Positions 42,713 to 54,336 of a DNA stretch of 64,000 nucleotides are shown here, in pieces (within the stretch, counting starts at the first letter, position 1; every line of letters begins with the position of its first letter). The DNA comes from Amorphophallus konjac. Taxonomy: Eukaryota; Streptophyta; Magnoliopsida; Alismatales; Araceae. The position numbers were made by a program, and so were the translations under genes. Below the pieces are notes generated by a model, which did not search any database, was not told the origin of the DNA, and saw only the letters and a program-made list of their open reading frames with translations. The stretch lies in NCBI GenBank assembly GCA_022559845.1, contig CM040118.1:449746053-449810052 (forward strand), given 5' to 3'.

Positions 42713-43275
42713 GCAGGTCACTCCCGTTGTGCCTCACTGTCACTCTCAACGGAGTTAAAGTTGACTCCGCCCTCATAGACACAGGAGCATCCATCAATGT
42801 GTGTCCCATGAAGACCATCAAGAAGATTGGCCTCCAGGAAGAAAATCTAGAAGAGGTATGCACCACCATCTCAGGTTATGACAATTCCAAAAGGTGTGCA
42901 AAAGGGAAGGTGACCCTCCAACTTGGTTTAGAACCGATGGTAATGACATCGGATTTCTTCGTTCTCGATGTCGACCCTGCATATAAGGCCATCCTAGGGC
43001 GGCCTTGGATTGAGCAAACCCTTGGGATCCCATCAATAGCCCATCAATGCTTTAAATTCCCTTACAATGGTAGGGTAATCAAGAATAGGAGTATCACGCT
43101 AGTGGAAACTCTTAATGCCATCACTTCCGAACAGATTCCCTTCATGACCATTCCGGATAAGGGCAAGAAACCCCGTTCTCTCCATAGAGGGCGCGGTGGG
43201 GCCGTCTGCTTTAGGTCCACCCGATTTCCCTTTCCTTCCTCAGCCGATTGCACATCACAACATCCCTCCTGGTAA
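42713..43275 (+). pseudogene. T1 protease
   Basis: Continues the gag frame after C1. Active site ALIDTGASINVCPMK and a second conserved block YKAILGRPWIEQTLG, both typical of Tat/Ogre proteases, followed by a linker. The frame ends at 43275 and the following G-patch segment reads in another frame, so a one-base shift lies near 43200-43270. Confidence 0.88.
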
Positions 43276-43588
43276 TGGATGGGAGATCATGGCCAGGATG
43301 GGCTTCACCATGGGTAAAGGCCTAGGTCAGCTTGAACAAGGGCCCACGCATAGAAGAAAACTCTGGGTTGCTAAGGGTCACGCAGGTTTGGGCTATTCTC
43401 TAGGAGAGCCACCCAAGGCATCTTTAGGCAAAGATTTGGTGTACGGTCGCTTCGTCATAGGGCCGATTCAGCCTGGAACTCGGCAGGAGCCGAGTCACAA
43501 AGTGGAAGTTCCACATAGCAATGAAATTCTACCCGATTCGTTACTCGAGCAAGACTTCGGTCTTCTCTCCCTCTTCCATCTGGATTAA
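43196..43588 (+). pseudogene. T1 G-patch segment between protease and RT
   Basis: NGWEIMARMGFTMGKGLGQ fits the G-patch signature (Gly-rich, RNA-binding in cellular proteins), which Tat/Ogre polyproteins often carry between protease and RT. Frame ends at 43588; about 225 bp of poorly conserved linker precede the RT frame. Confidence 0.8.
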
Positions 43589-43812
43589 CCTCTCGACAAG
43601 GTTCCTTCCTTGGGCATCTTCCTTGCCAGGGACAGGCCCGCGCCTATTCTCTTCATTCCCTTTCTATTTTATCCACCATTTCCTCTGCTCCTCACTTACT
43701 CGGTCATGGGGCAACCCACACATCAGGTTTACACTTTCACTCATGACCACCAAAAAAAAATGCCAATTCTCAAACATGGGCTTGCGAGTTCACTATCAAG
43801 GAAACGGCCTCC

Positions 43813-45457
43813 TTGGAAAATGGTTCCCTCGGCCAAGGGCCGACTCTTTCCACCTTGAACTCCCTTCCGCAAGATTCCCTTGTACATAGTAGGGTAGAGT
43901 CTAGGTTAGGTTCAGATTTGTATATAGCGTCTTTCCCTTCCAAAAGGTCTAGTGTCCGTCAAGTTCCCGGGCGTTATATCAGCCAGCTAGCCGATAAATG
44001 CGCGCAGCTTTGTCTGGTCTCTGAATTCACCTCCACTCCCATTTTCCTAGGGGCAATCAAACTAGACGGATCTCCAGCAGATGACGGTCTAGGGGTGTAT
44101 GTTTTGGAAGAGGAGGATGACGCAGAAGAAGAAGAAGAGCCATTAGAGGAGGGTAGTGATCCGATAGCTTCCTTTGTCGATGGAACCAAGAGATTTGACG
44201 AGCCTAATGTATCCATTGACGAATCCACCAAAGAAATCAACCTCGGCACCAAGGATAACCCGAATATTATATTGATAAGTGCCAACTTAACTGATGAAGA
44301 GGAAGATGCGCTTGTGGCGGTTCTCAGGGATTTCCCCGATGCTTTCGCTTGTTCCTATGAGGACATGCTGGGTCTGGACCCATCCCTAGTTGAACATCGT
44401 CTGGTCCTGAAATTTGACGCTCGAGCTATCAAACAGAAGTTAAGACGACTTCATCCGAAGCTCGCACTCAAGGTCAAAGAAGAGGTGGACAAACTCCATA
44501 AGGCCAAGTTCATCAGGGTAGTATTGTATCCTCAATGGGTAGCTAACATCGTCCCGGTGATGAAGAAGGACGGTAGGGTCCGCATCTGTATAGATTTCCG
44601 TGATCTTAATCGTGCTTGCCCAAAGGACAATTTTCCTCTCCCATACATAGATGTCCTGGTGGACAACACCGCCGGCTATGAGATGCTCTCCTTCATGGAT
44701 GGCTTCTCGGGATATAACCAGATCCGCCTAGCGGAGGAAGACCAGTAGAAGACTTCTTTCACCACTCAGTGGGGGACCTACTGCTATGTCGTCATGCCCT
44801 TCGGTCTTAAGAATGCAGGAGCGACCTATCAAAGGGCAATGATGGCTATCTTCCATGACATGATGCACACTTATATGGAAGTTTATGTGGACGACATTCT
44901 GGTCAAGTCCAAAACTAGGAGTGGCCACGCAGAGGTCCTCCGTGCAGTTCTCCAACGGTCGCGGGAGCACCAACTTAAGATGAACCCCAAGAAATGTGTA
45001 TTCGGGGTCTCTTCAGGCAAGCTGCTAGGGTTCATTGTCAGCAAGAGAGGAATTGAGATTGACCCTAACAAAGCTAAGGCCATTGTCGAGATGCCTCCTC
45101 CCAAGAGCATCAAAGAAGTCCATGGTTTGATCGGGCGATTACAATTTATCAGAAGATTTATATCTCACCATTCTCAGCGATGCAAGCCCTTCTACAACAT
45201 GTTGAAAGGAGAGGCTAGATTTGATTGGAACGATAAGTGCCAAAAGGCCTTTGATGACCTAAAGAGTTATCTGTTAAATCCTCCCGTCCTGGCATCCCCG
45301 GTCCCGGGTCAGCCTTTATTGCTCTATGTTTCTACCACTCATGAATATGTTGGAGTAGTATTGGCCCAATATGACGATGCTAAAAGAGAACGCGTAGTCT
45401 ACTATCTGTCCAAACTGTTCAATGAGGCCGAACAGAGGTACACTCCAATGGAGAGGA
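43813..45457 (+). pseudogene. T1 reverse transcriptase (3' end cut by L1)
   Basis: An acidic linker (EEEDDAEEEEEPLEEG) precedes RT: MKKDGRVRICIDFRDLNRAC, PKDNFPLPYIDVLVDN, SFMDGFSGYNQI, VMPFGLKNAGATYQRAMM and catalytic YVDDILVKSK, then LGFIVSKRGIEIDPNKA. A TAG at 44746-44748 interrupts the frame between two conserved RT blocks. The first RNase H domain (WNDKCQKAFDDLKSY, ERVVYYLSKLF, YTPMER) is entered when L1 interrupts at 45457. Confidence 0.92.
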
Positions 45458-47821
45458 TGATGGGGACATCACTTACCACTTCCCATTTCTCCATGGGTCC
45501 CGATGATCGCCATTGTGTTCGTCTTGATTTCTTGAGTCGAGTTATGTAATTTTCATATTTTTCTGGAGTCATATCATTGTAATTTTTCTTTTATTTGAGT
45601 CAAGTCCCTAGGTTAATGAGTCATCTACCTAAATTTATTATCATTATGTCAGTTAGATTGGTTAATGGGCCCAGTTATATGGACTTGGCCCAGGGGCGCC
45701 CCTTTCCCCCTTGGTTAGTTGTCATTAGTCCAAAAGTCAGGGACTTATGTTGAATTGTGGGTTTCCTATAAATAGGACCCCAATCCCACCAGTTGAAGCT
45801 AATGAAGATTTGATAAAAAAAAGTTTGCCACAAGATTTGTGCTTCTCTCTCTCTAGCCCTCTCCCTCTCTAGCTCTCTCTCTCTCTAAAGGGGGCGGCCT
45901 CCTCTCTCTCTCCTCCCCTCTCTCTCTCCCTTGGGCGCACCTGCCCCTTCACCTCCCTCTCTTGCCACCTCATCTGCCACATCAGCCTTCCACCCCTTCA
46001 CCTTCCCAAGACCCATAAACCCCATTTACTCCCACCACTCCCCAAGCAACCCTCCCCCTTCCCCATACAACCTTCCATCTTCCCAAGAGGAATCCCCACT
46101 TCCCAAGCAACTCTTCCCCTCCCCAAGGCAACCCCTCCCCTTCCCTAGGCTACCATTAAACACCTCCATTAACCCTCCACCCGAATCAAAGAGAACCCTC
46201 CCCATTTCCCCAAGCCACTTGCGCCCCCATCATCCCACCTCCACCCCCTTGACCATTTGCGCACTCACCCATACCCCTGCTAGCTCCGCCCCTGGTCTCC
46301 TCCCTCACCACCCCTTCCCACCTCCCAAACCCCTCCCCACCACCAAAGCAACCATATCCCTTACCCCTCCACCAAAGAAACCCCCCTCCACCTTTTCTCT
46401 CTTCCACTTTGTGTGCAGCTGAAGACCTGCAGAACAGCCACCTGTTAAAGTGCTGTCCACGACCTCATCCCGGAGCTCCTGGGGGCGTGGCCTACATTGA
46501 CGGATAGCTCTCCCAGTCATCTTCACAGGCGAGGTGGTTTCGTCTCAATCCGATGTCGGAGCTGTCCGGGAGAACCATTCTCCCCCGACTGCGCAGGACT
46601 CCCTCTGCAGAGCACCTGAACCCGATTAGAAGCTGCACCACGACAAACAGCGGAAGATTCAGGCCAAGAGCCCTTCTAAAAAGTTCTTCCTCCTCTAGTC
46701 CTCTATCAGAATCAAGAAGCAGAACTGCGTTCGGCATCCGGAGGCCAAAGTTATCATTTTTCTCCCTCGGCTGCTCGGGTCTGCCTCCCACAGTCTGCAA
46801 CGACCTGCCTCCACTCTTCAGAGTCCCCCAGTCCTCTCCGACATCAGACGGCTTCCCCGTCAGTATTGCTGCGAAGAGGACTCGTCCACGATTCCAGAAA
46901 CTCCAGCGGTTCATGATTCAGAGTCCAGGAGCAGTCGGGGCACTCTCTGCAAAAGGCTGTCAGAAACAGGAAGCTGCCGCGCCCAGATTCTGTCTCCCTG
47001 ATCGAACCTCGTCCCGGACCCGCAACTGCAACAGAAGAATTCAGAAAAATTCTGAGGCATCCTCGCTCCAGTTACGAAGATTTCCCCTATGGTTTCATCA
47101 TCAGCGTAATTCCAGATTAGAAGTTACGACCTCAACAGTGACTGTCAGTCATTCGTCGCAGAGCGCAGGCAGATTCGGCCACGGCTTCTCCTTTCGCGTT
47201 TCCGGCGAATCTCCCCTCCCCGCCTGGCCGGCTCACCGCCCCTCCCTGCGTGGAGGTAGTGTTTGCATGTAATTCAATCATCCCCACCCCAAGTCCACCC
47301 TCCTGCGAGAGGTGTAGTGATTGTAACCCTTTAAACAGGCCAAGCTTCATCGGCGCAGTGTGCGGGGAATTCACACTTCCCCGCTCGCCCTCGTCTCCGA
47401 ACGGGTTTGGTTTCTTCAAACCAACCAGGTGAGCCTCTACCCTTGCTCCATTTACTTCTGTTCATTTCATATCCGTAAAACTTGTCCGCTGGTCAGTGAG
47501 AGAGCGTCCGTTCCCGGAACCACTAACTCTTGTGTGGTCACCGTGGCCAAAGTGAGAGAGTGACCTAGTGCCCCCAAGGCACCCGGCCGCCCTTGATCGT
47601 GGGCATCCTACCTTCGGGAGGGAAAACCTTAGTTGTGTTGGCCCTCTACCAGCAAGGGTCCCTCTCCCCCACCTCGACTCGGCATCATCGAGTCACCACG
47701 GGTACGGGTGCGCACGGTGAGACGGCATCTTCCAAGCTTTCTCGACTTTTGTGAATGCGTTTGCGAATTAAGTCCAAGGGACCATAGCCACTTGCTGCAT
47801 TCCCATCATTGTGTCACATCA
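45458..47821 (+). mobile_element. L1: solo LTR inserted in T1 pol
   Basis: 2364 bp, TG...CA ends, perfect target copies GAGGA at 45453-45457 and 47822-47826; the T1 frame resumes directly after. One TATAAATA at 45767-45774, no primer site, polypurine tract or coding region, as expected of a solo LTR left by recombination. From about 45840 to 46420 the plus strand is extremely C/T-rich and G-poor, starting with CT microsatellites. The open frames there are composition artefacts. Family not assigned. Confidence 0.85.
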
Positions 47822-47826
47822 GAGGA

Positions 47827-48659
47827 CTTGCGCAGCTGTCGTCTAGGTCGCCCAAAAGCTAAAGCACTATTTTCTTGCGCATGAAGTCAAGCTCTTGGCG
47901 CGAATGGATCCCATCAAGTACTTTCTAGAAAAGCCTACCCTAACCGATCGTTTGGTGAGATGGCAGAGTTTTCTTAATCAATTCGATATCACCTACGTCA
48001 ATCAGAAGGCGGTCAAGGGGCACGCCATTGCCGAACACCTTGCCCACCATCCACTCCCTACATTCTCCCCTGTCGATGAGAGTTTCCCGGACGAAGAGTT
48101 AGGAGCCATTATAGATGGTGAACCTTCGTGGATTCTCTACTTCGATGGTGCATTTAATTCCAAGGGCTGCGGAGTTGGAGCCGTACTCCAGTCCCCGAAA
48201 GGTATCATTATTCCCCGTGCTTGTTAGTTAACCTTCCCGGCCATAAACAATGTGGCTGAGTATGAGGCGCTCCTCATGGGCTTAAAGGTGGCGCTGGCAC
48301 TCGGAGTTAAAGAGCTTCGGATCATTGGAGATTCTCAGCTTATACTCCGACAATCCCTCAGCAAGTACCAAACCCGGGACCCGAAACTGAAGCCCTACCA
48401 AGACTTGGTTGGCAGGGTAGTCCGGCAGTTTAGGAAGCTCACCCTAGTGCACACCCCTAGAGCTCAAAACATTCTAGCCGATGCTCTGGCATCTTCTCTT
48501 CCAATCCCTGGTGAAAAGCCGTCATCCTCGGTCATCGTGCAGAGAATGCATACCCCTTCACATTCTGATCCCTGGTTCCAGCAATTCTCTGAGCCCTCTT
48601 CTCAGATCCACATCATCTCCCATGAGCATGAGATCGACCTAGAAGATGGCAACCCCTAG
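47827..48659 (+). pseudogene. T1 RNase H region (end of first domain, second plant-type domain)
   Basis: Begins with the rest of the first RNase H (CAAVV, stop, VAQKLKHYFLAHEV, then VRWQSFLNQFDITYV). A second RNase H follows: WILYFDGAFNSKGCGVGAVL, NVAEYEALLMGLKVALALG, ELRIIGDSQLILRQ, ILADALASSLP. Possession of this second, cellular/archaeal-like RNase H is typical of Tat/Ogre. In-frame TAGs lie in VV*VAQ just after L1, at 48225-48227 and at 48657-48659. Confidence 0.9.
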
Positions 48660-49794
48660 TTCTTTGATATTGAAAACTATCTCAGGGATCGTTCCTTCCC
48701 CGATTATGCCACTGCAGCCGATCGACGTGCCATTCGCCGAGCTGCAGAGCGTTTCACCATTATAGGTGGTCTCTTGTATCGCAAGTCTCTCAATGGAGTC
48801 TACCTCCGCTGTCTCGACGAGACCAAATCTTGGGCTGTTGTCAAAGCCGCACATTCCAGCGAATGCGGTGGCCATATGAATGGTCGCATGCTCGCTCAGA
48901 AACTCCTTCGTTAATACTATTGGCCTACCATGAACGAGGACTATGCCCACTTTGTCCGCCATTGTGCTAAATGCCAACTCCACGCGGACAAGGTCCACGC
49001 TCCTTCATCCTCACTTCATCCTCTTATAGCTCCATGGCCTTTCGTCATGTGGGCATTTGACGTAGTTGGTCCCTTGGAGGATAGAATTGGAGAAATCCGA
49101 AGGAAGTCCTTCATCCTCACCGCTATGGAATACTTCACGAAATGGGCAGAAGCTGAGGCGTTCACAGAAGTCAAGGCAGCAACGGTGGTCAAGTTCATCA
49201 AATGCAACATCCTTGCAAGGTTCGGCGTTCCTCGTGACATCGTCACCGACAACGGACTGCAATTCACATCCCAGGAGCTCCGCGACATGTGTGGTAAATA
49301 TGACATCAATTTGTATCATTCATCTCCATACTACCCACAAGGAAACGGACAAGCTGAAGTTAAAAATAAAACTCTCATTAGAATTATCAAGAAAACTTGC
49401 AAATCTCACCACTATTCAGATTGGCCAGATCACCTCATCGAGGCCCTCTGGGCTTACCGCACTTCCATCCGAACCCCCACGGGACAAACCCCGTACGCAC
49501 TTACCTTTGGGACAGATGCGGTACTCCCATATGAAATATCTGTTCCTTCACTAAGAGTGCAGCTGGACTCCGAGCTCGATCCCGAGCAACGGCGAGAAAA
49601 CCTGTTAGCCTAGTTGGAACTATTAGATGAGAAACGGATGATCGCGGCCGATCACACGCAAGTGTATCGCAAGAGAATTGCACGTTACTTTGCCAAGAAA
49701 GTGCTAGAGAGAAAATTCAGGGTAGGTGAATTGGTTCTGAAAAGGAAAATCACTAAAACCACCTGTTTAAAGGCCAAATTTCAAGAAAATTGGG
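48660..49794 (+). pseudogene. T1 integrase, N-terminal and catalytic part
   Basis: Zinc-binding region AAHSSECGGHMNGRML and CAKCQLHADK; catalytic triad Asp in WAFDVVGPL, Asp in IVTDNGLQF, Glu in GNGQAEVKNKT. Stops: TAA 48912-48914 and TAG 49611-49613. Interrupted by S1 at 49794 within the C-terminal domain (AKFQENW); resumes at 59876. Confidence 0.92.
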
Positions 49795-50309
49795 TGTTAA
49801 GTTATGGTTTTGATGATAACTAAACTTAATGTGTGCTTTAATGATGATAACTAAACTTATGGTTAATTACACATGTTCTTGATGATTGTGTTCATTCATC
49901 TTATTGTTTATGCTGGTTGCACATGTTGGTTTTACAAGAGGCAAGAGGTTTCATAACCTCTTTAATGTCAACAAACATGCAATTAACCTAACTATCTTGC
50001 ATGCAAGATCAAACTCATGGCCGTCACCTGGTGAACCAAAACTCTACTTCCCTACAATCCAAAACAGGTGGTATATGTCATTTACTGTCAAGAACCATTG
50101 GTGAGACTCCTACCTTGTATTAAAACGAAGCTTCATGCTTTAAACCATCAAGATTCACTCCTTTTCAAACTTGTGTTCATGAATCATTCCATGTGTTAAA
50201 CCAAGTCTAAACAAACTTGTAATCAACTATAACACAAGCCATTTTCAAGTATCGAACCAATGGATAGTTTCAAGTGAACTAACACTTGACTTTTGCAGGT
50301 TTGGAGACT

Positions 50310-50490
50310 GGCGGTCGACCTGTGGACCCTTGGCGGTCGACCTGAAATCACGAAACTGAAAAATTGGCAACCTGTGAACCTGGCGGTCGACCGCCAGGAG
50401 CTAGCAGTCGACCTATTTTCCCAGCAGCCACAAAGCTACAGAATGGCCCCTAGCGGTCGACCGCCGGCCCTCCACCGGTCGACCGCCAGC
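50310..50490. repeat. S1 U3 palindrome cluster
   Basis: Six or more copies of a GGTCGACC core; the best is a perfect 20-bp palindrome CCTGGCGGTCGACCGCCAGG (50379-50398). They lie about 140-320 bp before the TATA box. Repeated in the 3' LTR at about 58199-58378. CpG-rich palindromes in LTRs have been described for Sireviruses. Confidence 0.9.
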
Positions 50491-50628
50491 CCCGAGGCCC
50501 TCCTTTGTTGACTTTTGTGTCAAGTTCGAAAGGAGGTCTTTCACCCCATTTCTTTAATCCCAATGCTCCCAATCACCCCAGAATTTGTGGATCTAGGTCT
50601 GGGACTTGTCTCCTAACCTTCCAAGGGT

Positions 50629-50635
50629 TATAAAA
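50629..50635 (+). promoter_or_regulatory. TATA box, S1 5' LTR
   Basis: TATAAAA after CCAAGGGT; matching site at 58518-58524. Confidence 0.6.
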
Positions 50636-51414
50636 CCTCTCATTGAGGTCATAAACCCTAAGAGAGACTCCAAGAGAACTAGAGGGATCAAGTTGGCTCA
50701 AGGGAGAGGAGGAATATCACTGTAGCCGTGAACAGTGATTCGAAGATCAAAGCCTCATCATAGTTGAAGATCCAAGATCTATTTTGAAGCCTTCATCTTC
50801 CCATGAACTGAAGCAACAACAAATCAACCTAGAGAGATCAAGATAGTAGCTATCAAGGGAAGGTTGCTGCAACGATCGTGAACAACATTCCTTCCACCAA
50901 GTTCTTCATCCGATCGAAGCCATTCAAGCATCAACTGAAGCCATTCAGTCATCTTCCAAAGCCAGGGAGTTCCAATCAAGCAAGGATCTCAAGAAGAGCT
51001 TTAAGTGAGATCAAAGAAGAGGCTATCCAAGTGAGGAAGAGGAGAAGTACTGTAGCCGTGAACAGTACTCCGTGCAGCAAGTGTTCTTCATCCAACTTCA
51101 AGCCATTCAAGGTAGATCTGAAGCTAACATCCTCCAAGCAAAAGAAGTAGGAAGCAAGCATTCAAGGAAGATCAAGGTGAAGCTGTCTAAGGAAGAAGAA
51201 GTGAACAAGCAAGCAAGCAAGCAAGCCATCCAGGGGAATTCAAGTGGAGATCAAGAGGAGATGTTCAAGTGACGATTGAAGATATGTTCAAGATCCGTAA
51301 CATGCATTCAAGGGGAACCCAAAATAGGAGTTTTCTAAACTAAGCCTCCTAATATTTATGTTTTGGGTTTTGTGTTTGTGTTCATCATAAACTGAAGAAT
51401 CTGTGTGTGTGTGT

Positions 51415-51742
51415 GGATCGTGTTGGATCCGTGGTCGTGTGTGTGTGTTGTTTTGATTCGTGTGTGTGTAGGTCTTCTTAGATCTACGTGTGTTGTGTGG
51501 TTTTATTCAGATCATAGTATTTGTGTGTGGAGTGCTGCATCTATCGCAGCATGTGTGTGATCCGCTTGTTGGATCGTGTTGGAGACTTCATCTCCGTGTG
51601 TGTGTGTGTTGGAGCTCGTCTCCGTGTGTGGTTTGGGGCGCATCCCCGTGTGTGTGGGCAGGCATCGTCCTGCGTGTGTGTTTGGAGAGTTGTCTCCGTT
51701 TGGGGATTTATCCCCGAGTGAAGACTCACCGGGTTTGGTGAG
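51415..51742 (+). repeat. S1 U5 hairpin chain joined by GT repeats
   Basis: Eleven consecutive short inverted repeats: 51415-51430, 51470-51485, 51533-51551, 51559-51575, 51581-51595, 51611-51623, 51635-51647, 51658-51673, 51684-51697, 51702-51715, 51725-51742. Arms differ (GGAGA/TCTCC, GGGG/CCCC, GCAGG/CCTGC, CTCACC/GGTGAG and so on) with loops of 4-7 nt; linkers are mostly GTGTGTG. They lie downstream of the TATA box and so would be in the RNA. Confidence 0.85.
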
Positions 51743-51996
51743 GGGTGGACGTAGGATTGCCGTCGTTGCATCCGAACCACCTTAAAAACTGCTGTGCATT
51801 GTGTGTAATTTGTGTGGTTTGATTGTTTTCGCTGTATGGTCGTGTGGGAACGGTGAGTTTGAGAGAATTAGTTAATTAGTTTTCAATTACTAATTATTAT
51901 TTATCACATATTTTGTAAAAAGATAAAAGTTTCCTTAAAATTGATAAACACCCAATTCACCCCCCTCTTAGGTGTCATTGATCGCGGGACTTCAAT

Positions 51997-52008
51997 TGGT
52001 ATCAGAGC
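51997..52008 (+). promoter_or_regulatory. S1 primer binding site (initiator tRNA-Met)
   Basis: TGGTATCAGAGC two bases after the 5' LTR. Confidence 0.92.
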
Positions 52009-52055
52009 CAAGGCTCTAATTTCATAGATCTAACGATCTAGAGTGATCCGGATTA

Positions 52056-53801
52056 ATGACAACAATGATGTACACCATGAATTCCCCAACTGTGTTTGAT
52101 GGTTGCAATTTCGATTTGTGGTTAGGTAAAATGTCTAGTCTTGTCAACTCATATGACCCAAAGCTTTGGAAGCTTATTTCACATGGTCCATATGAATTGC
52201 CTAAAGACAAAAATGTCTGGACTGCAAATCAAAAGTTTAAACATGATCAAAATTGTTTAGTCTTGAAGTTATTTACCACTGGAGTCAATTCTAATCACTT
52301 TCCCTTTGTCTCCCACTGCAGGTCCGCAAAAGATATCTTGGATGGCTTAACCAAAGTCCGGGAAGAGCATGAAGACCAATGCCTTGTTGCAGGCACAAGT
52401 AACCAAGGAAGTGATCAACAAATCGAATCAAGCTCAAAGGTAAATTCCGATTCTGATAATGAAGAAGAAGTCAGCTATGAAGATTTGTTGATTGCATATG
52501 ATGCTCTTGCTGAAAAATACAAGAAGTTAAGATCGGAAAACAGAAAATTGAAAAAGGATGTTGAACAAAATAACTGTGATCTCTCATGCAAAGAATGCTC
52601 ACACTTAAAGGAATTAATTGATGGTCATGTGTTTGACATTGAAATTCATAAAGATCAAATTTGTTCCTTGAGAAATGAAAATAAAGAGCTGAGAGAGAGA
52701 ATAAGTTCAATGGACAATGGTCAGACTGAATTTGTCAATGATAAGAAACTTGAAAAAGAAAATGAGAAACTGAAAGAATTGAATAAAGTCATTTCTGAAA
52801 GATTGCTTATTTTTGATAAAGGAAAATATGTGAATATTGATGAATCTGAAAAAGTGCATGTATTGTTGCAAGAAATAAAAAGTCATAAAATCATCAATGC
52901 TACCTTACATGAACAAGTCAAGTCGTGTGAAAAGAAGATGGTTTCCTGTGAATTGCATGTTGCATCTCTTGAATCTGAAATCCTTGATTTGAATGCTTCA
53001 CTGTCTAGATTTGTGAATGGTCAAGAAAATTTAGACAAATTGTTGGGGGTGAAAGTGAACTTTCAAAGAGAAGGGTTTGGTTTAACCCTGTGAACAAAAA
53101 GAAGTTTGAAAACAAAGTTTATACATCTTTTGTGCATAATTCAAACATTGCCAGCACATCAAATGGATCCCCAAATCAATCTTCTTCACAGACAATAAAA
53201 AGATCAAATGAAAATCTGAAAAAGAAAAATCATGTTGCACACATACATGCATCCACAAAGAAAATCAACCTGCATCAAAAACCCAAAAATGCTGCCAGCA
53301 CACCCATGCATGTTAAACATATTTCTATCACGCACACACAACCACATAGAAAGAAACTCTCTTATTTTTATTGTGGTAAATCTGGACATGTTATGCATGA
53401 TTGTTTCATTATGAAGAATGATGACTTAAAAGTATGTGGAAACCAAGCTATTTTGAAAATTGTAAAGAAACCCTTCACCAAAAAATCTTCCATACATTGC
53501 AATCACTGTGGTAAAAGAGGTCATGCAACTTCACATTGCTGGTTATTGTTGAAGAGAAAGAACTCCAACACAACACATCATGCTCACACACACAAATCAG
53601 TAGAACCAATGAGAAGGAAAAATGCGATACCACGTGCTTCCCCCTATCACTTTGGCAAATCTGGGAATGTTAAGAATGATTATTTTCTCATGAAAAATAA
53701 TGACTTGAATGTTGTTAAGAGTTAGAAATTGCATGTCAAAGTTGATGCTAACCCACAAGGATCCAAAATGATTTGGGTACCTAAGAAGGTCAAATGAGAA
53801 A
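52056..53801 (+). pseudogene. S1 gag (frameshift and amber)
   Basis: Frame one, 52056-53093 (MTTMMYTMNSPTVFDGCNFD), has the copia gag start (FDGCNFDLWLGKM) and a long coiled coil (KLRSENRKLKKDV, ENKELRERISS). A one-base shift near 53070 leads to frame two, 53090-53725, with zinc knuckles: a damaged first (YFYCGKSGHVMHDC, first Cys is Tyr), an intact second (CNHCGKRGHATSHC) and a ruined third. After TAG 53723-53725 the frame ends with SKMIWVPKKVK, the usual Sirevirus gag end. The pol that normally follows is missing. Confidence 0.9.
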
Positions 53802-54229
53802 TCTGTTTTGCAGGTGTGCCTTGGGAATGTAAAGCATGAAATTTATTTTCGCCAAAAAGGTAAGACACACGAGTCAAGTGACTTAAGAAAGGCTAAAATA
53901 GAAAATCAAATGGAATTTGGAAACTCAGGTGATATCCCTCTCACTCTCTTCAGTAATGGTGTCATGGCTTTATTCATATTGGGCTGAATAGTCTGGTGAT
54001 AATGCACATGTCCGTACATGCATTTCTTTCATTGTTGTTTGCATACTCGTGCATATATCACTTGTCATATAACATCTTGTGGTAGGAGAGCTTGAAGATT
54101 CTTCAGATCATGTTTTCGCTACACATATTGAGTTTGCATACACTTTCATACTCTGTCATGCATAAGTTGAACATTGTGTATTCATGTCATAATACATTGC
54201 AATTCCCCTGCCTTCATCATCCATGATTA

Positions 54230-54336
54230 CATAGTATATCAAATGGTGACATGTGGAAGGGCAGGTTAAGCATGTCTGAAAACTATCACTAAGCGTGAGG
54301 TAATCTTCGGATCTAAGTTCTCCGCCTGGTATTATG
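54230..54336 (+). ncRNA. Structured element M1, copy B
   Basis: Closing helix CATAGTA (54230-54236) with TATTATG (54330-54336). Second helix GTGGA (54253-54257) with TCCGC (54321-54325). Hairpin ATC/GAT with a TTCG loop near 54303-54312. Bases in the closing helix differ from copies A and C but pairing is kept. Confidence 0.5.

Larger units (their letters stand above)
49795..51994 (+). repeat. S1 5' LTR
   Basis: TGTTAAGTTATGG...GGGACTTCA. U3 holds GGTCGACC palindromes (50310-50490). TATAAAA at 50629-50635. U5 holds the GT-linked hairpin chain (51415-51742). Confidence 0.95.

Noticed and set aside
45931..46422. 163-codon Pro/Ser/Thr-rich open frame in L1
   Set aside because: It lies in a G-poor C/T-rich LTR stretch where stops are rare in one frame by composition; no domain is present.
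45458..47821. L1 as a complete small non-autonomous element with its own short LTRs
   Set aside because: No terminal direct repeats, primer site or tract were seen; a single TATA box and exact target copies fit a solo LTR.
51541..51780. GT-rich open frames on both strands of the S1 U5
   Set aside because: Produced by GT repeats; present in both LTRs, no protein similarity.
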